NCBI GenBank assembly: GCA_039707465.1
Contig: CM077651.1
Span: forward strand, 19,537,519-19,601,518
Reading direction: 5' to 3'
DNA length: 64,000 bases
Source: Rhabdophis nuchalis
Taxonomy: Eukaryota > Chordata > Lepidosauria > Squamata > Natricidae
In this document: positions 56,188-64,000 of the stretch, one piece after another
Layout of the letters: every line of letters starts with the position of its first letter
Numbering within the stretch: the stretch's first letter is position 1
Made by a program: the position numbers and the translations under genes
The notes under the pieces: generated by a model
The model's input: the letters and a program-made list of their open reading frames with translations, nothing else
The model's database searches: none
What the model was told of the DNA's origin: nothing

Positions 56188-56360
56188 TTTCTTTCTTTTC
56201 TTTCTTCTTTCCTTCCTTTCCTTTCCTTCCCGTTGGGTCACTGGCAGCAGCGGGCCAGATTTACTTCCAGGTACGCCGGTGGAACCCCCTCTCACCGGTT
56301 CTCTAAATTTCACCAACCGGCTTTCGCGAGTAAGTGCGAACCTGCAGAAACCCACCACTG
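55986..56360 (+). mobile_element. hAT MITE with shared module, 8-bp TSD
   Basis: It starts cagtggtgggtttcaaat and ends cagaaacccaccactg. The flanks attgctac (55978-55985) and attgccac (56361-56368) match at 7 of 8 bases. Positions about 56035-56160 (gggcgtggcttggcagtc, aaaatgtggtgaaactca, cttagcaaccaaaattttgg) match 1130-1210 of the hAT element at 1051. A (TTTC)n tract follows in both. Confidence 0.9.
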
Positions 56361-57309
56361 ATTGCCACTGTTCTCTTTAGCTATGGCTTTACAAATGGAA
56401 GGAGGACTTCCAATGAAAGAATCTTTCTCAATCCCAAGTGTACAACAAGGACACAAGTTGTGATGAAATGCATGGTTTGTTCAATACATTTTATTTCAAT
56501 ACAGTTGCAGCAATTAAGGACTGTTTCATTTGTACAGAGAAAAGTGGCAAATGAATAGGCACAGCAAGTGACTACCCTATTGCATGAACATTGAGATAAA
56601 TACTTATACACATTAGCAAAATTAATAGATACAGTTATAATAGGCGTGATTTTAATTATGTTTAGAATAAAGGTATTGGGGGAAAAAGAAACTCAAGCTA
56701 GCAGTATATTTAAATACTGCAAGCTGGGAAAAATCCTGTTTCAAGCCCATTATTTTCAGATTTTACTAGCATGCTAAGCAGAAGGGCTATCCATCATCTA
56801 TTTAAAACTTTAGCAAAGATATCAAAGCATGTTTCTTCCATCACCATCTTAAAGCTACATCTAACAAACATATTCAAAATATTTATGTGAAAAATCCATT
56901 TGGCAAGGAAGTGCCAAAGTAATAATATATTTGTTTGGGTGCCAAGCCACTGATCAGCCAAATTGCTTTAAAATATTTTCTCCTAACAAGGATGAAATCA
57001 TCCAAGCATTCTTGTCTTAATTACTTAGCAACCTAGTTGAGATATGACTATTTCTAGAAATTTGTGATGCAGTAAAAATGTGTTTATCACTTCAAGTATA
57101 AACTGAACACTGGGATTTAAATGTGTTTTGAGGTTAAAAGATAACATCCTTGGGTAGGAATTGTCACAGAATTATTGCTATAGTCTCCTAACATATCAAA
57201 CCTAATAATGGAAACTCTGAAAAATAGATTACTTTTCACACAGCTGTACTACTACAAAAATACTATTTTAATATAGTGGTACCAATGTGATTCCAAATAG
57301 ACATGGAAT

Positions 57310-57354
57310 AAAGAATAGAATAGAATAGAATAGAACAGAATAGAATAGAATAGA
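57310..57354. repeat. (GAATA)n pentamer array
   Basis: About nine GAATA units with one variant (gaaca). The same unit is the tail of the CR1 copies at 5793 and 37539, but no CR1 body adjoins it here. Confidence 0.95.
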
Positions 57355-57837
57355 AGTAACTGAAGGCCACTGATCATGAGTTTTGTAGTCCACAAAAGTA
57401 AGCTTCCTCTGATCATGTGTGAAAAGCAAGCCTCAACCCACACCCTCCAAAACTGACTAATAACAATTTTAAATAGCTAAGTTGTGAATATTATTTTGTG
57501 CTTAAGCTACGATAAGATTTGTTTATTCTTAAATATAATACATATTACAGAGCTAAATATCTTGATCTAGTGACTTCAAGTGACCAATGGTAAGAGGTGT
57601 GTTTGTTAGGGACATGCGCTTTTGACCATGCTACATGTTAGTCAAGAAAGCAAATGAGTTGCAATGAATGTTAAATAAAATATAAGATGACACAAGGAAC
57701 AACTGCACAATATAAATAAAAGCTGAAAAACTAGTAAATGAATCCACATGCCTTTGTTCAACAAACTTTCTGAACAAGTCCCAACAGTTTTCTTGGCCAG
57801 AGTTTGGAAATGATTTGCTGTTCTCTATTTACTAGAA

Positions 57838-57960
57838 TTGAGATAGAGTGACTGGCCCGAGGGTACCTAGTTGGCTTTATACCTAAAGTAGAACTAGAAC
57901 TAACGGTCTTCTAAGTTGCTAGTCTAGTGTTTTAATCACTTAACCATACTTGGTCTCTTT
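57838..57960 (-). mobile_element. tRNA-derived SINE, third family, partial
   Basis: On the minus strand: gagaccaagtatggttaagtg (A-box-like), agaccgttagttctagttc (B-box-like), then aaagccaactaggtaccc, gggccagtcactctat. It resembles a squamate SINE that runs ...ccagctgggtgac...gggccagtcactc. Decayed. Confidence 0.6.
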
Positions 57961-58088
57961 GTTGCATAACTTAGTAAAGTGTTATTTAAAGATGGAGAAA
58001 AGATAGAGAAAGATGAGAAATGCAAATGGAATGTGTTTTGAAATAAAACTAAGTGTCCAGTACAAACAATACACTAATATCTTTTGAG

Positions 58089-58271
58089 TTGATTGATTAT
58101 ATACCACCAGGTCCATCTTGACCCTAGTAACCACATAGATATATTTTCTTCATGGTAGCCTGTCCCTGGCCCGATCCTTCGAATGATGCACTCATTGCTA
58201 CTGTAATTGAATTCATCTACCTTGTTGCTAGTTGTCCTCTTTTTCTCTTTTCTTCCATCTTTCTCCAGATA
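58089..58271 (-). mobile_element. BovB LINE fragment
   Basis: The plus strand reads accaccaggtccatcttgacc, catggtagcctgtccctgg, tgcactcattgctactgtaattg, tagttgtcctctttttct, the reverse complement of a region near the 3' end of squamate BovB elements as I recall it. Confidence 0.55.
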
Positions 58272-58378
58272 ACTTGTACTTTGTATAATGTATCTGAATT
58301 AAAATACTAGCCATTTGTGTCTCTAATAAGAATTCTGAGTTCATCCTTTGGCTTATTTTATTGACTGTCCATGGTGTT

Positions 58379-58380
58379 GA

Positions 58381-58477
<97 letters not shown>
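58379..58477. repeat. (TATC)n = (GATA)n microsatellite, ~24 units
   Basis: A near-perfect CTAT array, the complement of the GATA repeat at 54088. Confidence 0.98.
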
Positions 58478-58888
58478 GAGAGATGCAATTCTATACTTAT
58501 TTTAAAGCCATTCTTTTGAATGTATGAAATCAGAAGAGGGCATTAAAATATTAAAATAATTATGCAAGGTATCATTTATAGTAGTTTCCTAGGGTTACTT
58601 TTATTCTTCTTGGAAATAAATTCTAAACTCTAGATCTGTCTAGAATATGTGGTCCATTCCCCAAATGAAATCTCGTCCTTTGCAAATGCATTTCATTCCT
58701 GTAAAAAAATCAAAGGCTAAGGGCTGTTTACACTTTACATTCATCACATCTGCTTGGATGGCAAACTGCCTGTTCAAACCTAATCAAAGTCTTGCCTAGA
58801 GCAAGGCTATGAAGCAAACAAAGGCTTAGGAGGCCAATTAAAATAACAGTTTTAAAAATTACAAAGATGATTTCTTTGCAACAGCAAT

Positions 58889-59015
58889 CTCTGTCTCTGT
58901 CTCTGTCTCTGTCTGTCTCTGTCTCTGTCTCTGTCTCTCCCTCCCTCCCTCCCCCTCCCTCCCTCCCTCCCTCCCTCCCTCCCTCCCTCCCTCTCTCCCT
59001 CCCTCTCTCTCTCTG
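58889..59015. repeat. (CTGTCT)n/(CCCT)n microsatellite
   Basis: Compound pyrimidine array. Minus-strand Glu/Arg/Gly-rich frames across it are artefacts. Confidence 0.95.
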
Positions 59016-60029
59016 AAGAAACTGAATGGAACAGAATGCATAAGGCTGCAGTTTCATCCTTGTCTTGAAATTAGTTCTGCTGAATTAAAAGGGGCTTCTT
59101 TCTGAATAGGTATGCTTTGTACTTTTTGAATGAATATTTGTTTCTATCATAGGGACACACTTACAGGGGACTAATGTGAAAGAAAAAACATCAAGAAAAG
59201 CTTGTAAATGCCAAAGGAAAATGTGGACACTTGTTAGCGCTAATTGCAAAATGTGAACTGGATAGGAGAGGTTAAAAGAGAAAATGTGCTAACTAACAAA
59301 ATAAGGATGAATCTATGGTCTTGGAATTCATAATATGGTTCAGAGGCTGAAGGATATCTCCCCAGCAATTATGATGTGTATTTCAGCATTTATAATGGAA
59401 AGAGTATTTTAACTTTGGAATTGAAGCAATTTTCTTCCCTGTTCCCACTTTTCTTCCCTCCCTCCTTCCTCATCTATAACAATAAGCTGAATGTCTATAG
59501 TGACAAAAAGATAGTGTTTTGTCTGACAAGTTATAGTGCAATATTGAAGACCAGTTTAACTATCACAATAAAATTGTCTTTTGCAACAACCCACAATCCT
59601 TCAAGTGAAAATGCTTCCTTTTTATTTGTTGTTCTTTATATCTTAATCCACTCAATAAACATTTTCTCTGGACAGATTATATAACCAGCATAAATTGACA
59701 AAATGTCATAACAGTAGAATCCAACATAGATACACAGACACCCCCTCCCCCCAAGTGAATTAATTGAAGTAAGTTAAAATGTCACCTAGAAAGAATTGTA
59801 TAAATGGATAAACACAATGCAAAATTGCTGTGCTATTGTACATTCAATATTCAATCATAACCATTAATGAAAAGTGTCTGATGTGAATTGCATCCTAGCT
59901 GATGGAGCAAAGTCTTATAGAGCTAAAGAGGTTTGTAATCACTTTCTATTCTTCCACAGAAATCATTAGCATTATTATCTGTCCGCAACAATGTGAAGTC
60001 ACAGCTTCCAGTTCTTTAGCAGTAGTTGA
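59016..60029. other. Intergenic, AT-rich
   Basis: No recognised gene. The 102-aa plus-strand frame 59376-59684 lacks a known motif. Confidence 0.45.
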
Positions 60030-60480
60030 CCTTCATATGCATAGAGTTTTTCCCAAGAACCTGGGATGCTGTGATGTAACAGCATAGCATATGTGCAAAT
60101 CCAAGTAGTGTGGCCTTTTTCAATTGACAGATGGAAATTTTGTCACCGCCCAGATTTTTTAAGTGCCATTCTTCATTTTTCAGTATGACACCTAGTGTGC
60201 AAATAACTACTAGAGCCACCATGGCTTTTAAGCCACAACCTTTCAACTTCAATTTTCAGATCTTGATACTTCCTTGACCTTCTCCAATTGTTCATCTTTT
60301 AATCTACTGTTCCTTGGTATTGCCAAATCAATTATCTATACCTTATTGGTTTGTATGGTTAATTATTAGATGATCTATAGCTTGTCACTGAAAATTATTG
60401 GCAGCTCAGGAGATTCTGAGTAGGCTGTTATTTCTTGAAAGTGGAAAGATCTGGTTGTGCATCAGTGAGTTGGGCTATGG
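60030..60480 (-). pseudogene. R4/Dong-like LINE 3' remnant
   Basis: The plus strand shows cccaagaacctgggatgc (compare tcccaggtccttggtaagg on the other copies), ttcaattgacagatggaaatttt (compare ttgcaattgactgatgg), and cttgatacttccttgaccttctcc, matching the 3' end of the LINEs at 9466 and 10076 in order. Diverged. Confidence 0.6.
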
Positions 60481-61126
60481 GTCTAAGACAGATGTGCATA
60501 TAGTCAACATGCTAGGTTAAGTAAGGCTCTCACCAAGCCATATTTGTTTTAACATGGCAGAGAAAAAAATTATAAAACACTTAATAACTTGAGTAAGGAT
60601 AGTCCTACAATCTAATGGCATATCTGTTAGGATGAGAGTAGTAAGGGTTTAGTCTGGTAAGAGTCTTCCTATTGTGTGTAAGGAAATAAAGAACTGAACG
60701 CTGGTTAAATGCTTCTTCAGGCCCTTAAACTTTACCTGACCAACTCAATGATCCATTCAGTCATTGTTTCAAAGGTGCTTCCTTACCCTAAATAGAAAAA
60801 CAGAATTATCAAAGGGAAAATAAAGAAGCAACAAAGCAAAACAGAACATCAACCAATGTGAGCATGACTGATTTCAGGCTTCCTGCCAGCTTCACTGTGG
60901 CTGATCACCTTTCAGTTGTTGATGGTGGGAACAGTCTACTTGCCTTCTGGAAAGCTAGGCTGGGTCTATATTATTTGATCTCCAGTGCCCGAAGGAGTTG
61001 CTAGTTTTGGCCTCTAGAAAGCTGGAGTGGGACTATTGATGCTTCTGGCAGCAGCACAACAGCACTGAAGTGACCACAAATGTGCCTTATAGGGATTGAG
61101 TTGGAAACTAGTTATTCTTAACTAAG
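60481..61126. other. Intergenic
   Basis: No recognised feature. Confidence 0.5.
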
Positions 61127-61128
61127 TA

Positions 61129-61484
61129 CAGTGGTACCTCGGTTCACGAACTTAATTCGTGAAATGACTCTGGTCGCGAACCGAATTGTTCGTGAACCGA
61201 GGCACAGTTTTCCATATGCTAAAAGTATAACAAAAATAAAAAAAAAAGTCACTGAAAGTACTCACAGTGTGCGTGCTGGGGCTTTTTTTCTGTATTTCTT
61301 CTCTCTACGATCTTCCTACAGGAAGTCACAACCATGTGACAGCCAGGAATACATTAAAAATGGCCGCGGTTCCTGTTTGTGAACCGAAGCAGAGTTCGTG
61401 AACCGAAGCACATTTTGAGGAAAATTTCTGTTCGTAAACCGAATTGGTCGTGAACAGAGGCGTTCGTGAACCGAGGTACCACTG
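61129..61484 (+). mobile_element. Tigger-like MITE, complete, TA target duplication
   Basis: The termini cagtggtacctcggttcacg and cgtgaaccgaggtaccactg are perfect inverted repeats. TA flanks both sides (61127-61128 and 61485-61486). Subterminal gttcgtgaaccga repeats occur on both sides. It is 356 bp long with no transposase. Confidence 0.93.
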
Positions 61485-61912
61485 TAGTGTTGGAAATAAA
61501 AAAAAAAAGAATTTGTCAATTTTCATTCTGTTTTGAAAGCAGAACCCAAATCACATGGTAAAGCAAACCATCTCTTTTTCCAATAAATAATGGACTTGTT
61601 CTCCCTGGAGAGGAAAACAAATTGTAAAACCAAAGTATTTACTATAACGGGGTGATATATTTTAGATATTCTCTTGAATATTGATTCCATTTGTTGTTGC
61701 TGTTCATTATTTTTATCCAGAATTTTATCCAGCCTATATTAGTTTCTGGAGCAGTGCCAGAAACTTATAAAACATATTTATTTATTCTCTTCAAGTCTAC
61801 AATATATCTTGAATTAGAGACTTATACCATGTACCGGTACATATGATATGGTTTTAAGGCCCCAGGCATCTCTGTAATTTATTTTTCTCCTTATATTTTG
61901 AGTTCTTTGTTC
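61485..61912. other. Intergenic, AT-rich
   Basis: No recognised feature. Confidence 0.5.
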
Positions 61913-61922
61913 TTGCTGTTAC

Positions 61923-62329
61923 TTTTTTTTTTTTATATTGAAAAAGTTTTATTGAGTTTACATTTTTTGTGGGGTAGGGTAAGGGTTACATAGAAATTTT
62001 GAGAGTAGTCACGTCAAAGTCGTCGGCTCCTCCGGTACCTCAAGTTACATTATTAAAAAGAAAGAAAAGAAACATTTCACATAACACTACAAGCTGGGAG
62101 CAAGTACATATTCCTAAATTTTTCAGTTATATACTGTCAGTCAATTACAAAAATCCAGATTACAAATATCATACAATATTACTCAAAAAAAAACACGGGC
62201 AAAGTTATTTTTTAGATCTAAGTCTCTTGGCAATTGTATCTTCCCCCTTCTCCCCCAGGCCCCCAGCGGACGGGGCCATGGCTCCCCCTGCCCCCCCTGG
62301 ATCTTCTCCCAGGACAGAGGAATGTTTTT
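61923..62329 (-). mobile_element. Polyadenylated retrocopy (L1-like), 14-bp TSD
   Basis: On the minus strand the copy ends aataaaac...tttcaatataaaa and a poly(A) of about 13. It is flanked by ttgctgttactttt (61913-61926 and 62330-62343). Upstream of its 3' UTR an open frame ends EKGEDTIAKRLRSKK followed by TAA (about 62208-62330). A target duplication plus poly(A) shows L1-type retrotransposition. Whether it is an L1 3' end or a processed host mRNA is not clear. Confidence 0.75.
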
Positions 62330-62343
62330 TTGCTGTTACTTTT

Positions 62344-63175
62344 GAAGCAGTTTTTAACTTCTAAAAAAAGTGCCCTTATGTCAGAAACAGGATAGCTTTT
62401 GGCCCTTCGTTTCTCACTTGCAGAGATTCCTTTCCAAAAGAGGCAGTATTATCAGTAAGGGACATTTAAATGTAAACCAATCCTTTCTCCGATTGTGTTG
62501 GAACAAAGTCCACATCTGTATGGATTCCTAGGAATAGCAGCCAATCCATGTCATCATAATTAATACTGCCATATTCTTCACATTTGCACTTTGGCACAAG
62601 TGGAGAACTGTTGAAATGTCCACTTACTTTAGCTTTGTGATTCCAAGAGAGACTAATCATATGTTACTGGGAATTCTTTAGCAAGGTTTGAAGACAGCAT
62701 CTTGAGAGCAGCTGATGTACGAAAATGAGCAATTGCTTAAACTTGAAAACTATCATTGTCAAGTGGATTGTAACAATCGGAAAAGTGCAGATTAAGACCT
62801 GCCTGATTGTTCTGTGCCACCTAAAGGTTGAAGGAACACGCTCTGCAAATGCAAATTAAGTATTTTCACAGAGTGAATGTCTTAATCCCAGATTGACATA
62901 TTTAACTACTTCACTTGTAAAGATGCTTAAGATAATGGCTTTCGCCATAGTTTGTGACTGAGATTCCTATTAACCAGAGAGATACAGACACACACACATA
63001 TACCTATATAGAAAGATAGCCTTTTTTTTTCATGAGATGGGAATTTGGCAGTGAGGTTGGAGATCTCTTGTGATTTTGATAGGCTGGAACTGGTAAAAAC
63101 CAGTTCCTGGTGTATTTTATTACCAGGACTTAATATGCCCAGAAGATTGTAAAGCTTGTTAGAAAAAAATATATT
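62344..63175. other. Intergenic, AT-rich
   Basis: No recognised gene. A short (CA)n lies at 62985-63000. Confidence 0.5.
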
Positions 63176-63177
63176 TA

Positions 63178-63601
63178 CCATCTTTTTTGGAGCATAAGAT
63201 GCACCTTCCCCCCCAACCCCAAAGAGTGTGGAAATGTTGGTGCATCTTATACACGGAATACAGCCATTTTTGGCCCACTGAAGCCCCACCCCTTTGCATC
63301 CCACCTTTGTGAAAAATGGGTGAAAAACAGGCCATTTTTTTGCAAAAAAAATAGGCATTTTTACCTTCCCCAGCCCCCAGCAGCACTCTGCAGGCTTCAG
63401 CAGGGCTGGGGGGAAGGCAAAAATGCCACCATTTTAGCAAAAGAATGGGTGAAAAACAGGCTGTTTTTGCCTTAGCCAAGCCCTGCTGAAGCCTGCAGAG
63501 TGCTCCTGGGGGCTGAGGAGAACATTTTTCTTTCTTACTTAACTCTTTGAAATCTTGGTGTGTTCTATACACTGGTGTGCCTTATAGTCTGAAAAATACA
63601 G
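63178..63601. mobile_element. TA-flanked inverted-repeat element, short member
   Basis: The left end catcttttttggagcataag and right end cttatagtctgaaaaatacag are inverted relatives of the larger members, with TA at 63176-63177 and 63602-63603. The body has aatgggtgaaaaacaggc and cccagcagcactctgcagg with complementary repeats. It sits at the 3' end of the LINE that follows. Confidence 0.85.
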
Positions 63602-63603
63602 TA

Positions 63604-64000
63604 TTTATTTCTTTTTCAAACATGTACAAGATAACAAGTAGAGGTAAGAAGTAAATACAAATAAATAGGGAAAGTAGGACAGGGACAGTAGGCACGCTGG
63701 TGTGCTTATGCCCATCTCCTTTACGGGCATCTTAGGAATGGGGTGAGTTCCATGATACACAGTTTGAGGTTGAAGCTGTGAGGGCTTGAGGCTGTAACAA
63801 TGGAGTCGGGTAGAGCAGGGGTCTGCAAAGTTGGCTTTTTTAAGACTGGAGGACTTCAACTCCCAGAATTCTGGGAGTTGAAGTCCACCAGTCTTAAAAG
63901 AGCCAACTTTGCAGACCCCTGGGGTAGAGCATTCCAGGCATTGGCCACACTCTGTTGCTGAAGTCGTATTTTCTGCAATCAGGTTTGGAGCAGTTTACCT
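63604..64000 (-). pseudogene. CR1/L2-superfamily LINE 3' end (family C), split by a hAT MITE, runs off the window
   Basis: It matches 42130-42470 in order: tttcaaacatgtacaagataac, gtaggacagggacagtagg, ggcatcttaggaatggggtg, gaggctgtaacaatggagtc, then (after the MITE) gagcattccaggcattggcc, tgctgaagtcgtattttctgc, tttggagcagtttacct. Only the 3' UTR and the end of ORF2 lie in the window. Confidence 0.88.
63816..63921 (+). mobile_element. Short palindromic hAT MITE, complete, nested in a LINE, 8-bp TSD
   Basis: The termini are caggggtctgcaaagttgg and ccaactttgcagacccctg. Perfect 8-bp flanks gggtagag (63808-63815 and 63922-63929). The undisturbed LINE copy at about 42375 reads agagtcaggtagtgcattcc where this one is interrupted, so the insertion point is confirmed independently. 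The element is 106 bp, nearly all one palindrome around ccagaattctgg. Confidence 0.96.

Larger units (their letters stand above)
56369..58088. other. Intergenic, AT-rich, with an (AATAG)n array and a SINE
   Basis: Apart from the (AATAG)n array (57310-57354) and the SINE at 57838-57960, no recognised feature. No CR1 body was found next to the array. Confidence 0.5.

Overview
This window is vertebrate nuclear DNA, most probably from a snake or another squamate reptile. The evidence is its repeat content: tRNA-derived SINEs with an (ACCTTT)-type tail (Sauria SINE-like), BovB 3' ends, CR1-family LINEs whose 3' ends run into (ATTCT)n or (AATAG)n arrays as described for snakes, R4/Dong-type LINEs, Helitron and hAT MITEs with the usual squamate termini, and a compound (GATA)n(GACA)n array of the Bkm type first described in kraits. 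I found no exon of a host protein-coding gene, no tRNA or rRNA gene, and nothing prokaryotic. The long open frames come from microsatellites, from GC-rich palindromes inside transposons, or from decayed reverse transcriptases.

Layout. From 1 to 5.8 kb: a Sauria-type SINE, a 1.03-kb hAT element with a perfect 8-bp target duplication and a large internal palindrome, a pogo/Tigger-like MITE, a BovB 3' end, a tRNA-SINE and a CR1 3' end. From 5.97 to 9.08 kb: two large TA-flanked inverted-repeat elements, one with a tandem GC-rich hairpin minisatellite and a GC-rich single-copy cargo, the other with GTAG/GA microsatellites. From 9.4 to 14.2 kb: three R4/Dong-like LINE copies; the longest encodes the RT YMDD box, a CCHC-like motif and the C-terminal endonuclease region, and lies between an (AAG)n array and a perfect (TAG)-looped hairpin. 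From 15 to 31 kb: hAT MITEs, L1-like, CR1 and L2-like fragments, a tRNA/CR1 chimeric SINE, and a solo LTR inside a SINE. From 31 to 46 kb: mostly single-copy AT-rich DNA with a Helitron, a CR1 carrying its (AATAG) tail, a 630-bp polypyrimidine tract with a 216-bp higher-order duplication, L2-like and Rex1-like LINE ends. From 46 to 64 kb: CT, CCTA, GATA and GACA arrays, another copy of the large TA-flanked element, an L2-like LINE inside a MITE, further BovB and R4 pieces, a Tigger-like MITE, a retrocopy with a 14-bp target duplication, and a nested hAT-in-LINE at the right edge.

Nothing here works together as an operon or pathway. The organising principle is nested insertion, and at least eight elements can be ordered in time from insertions flanked by target duplications. 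The observations most worth checking are the chimeric MITEs that share an internal module, the tandem hairpin minisatellite and cargo in the TA-flanked element, the R4-type LINE associated with trinucleotide arrays, and the Bkm array at the 5' end of a Helitron. Family names rest on recalled consensus features and were not searched against a database.
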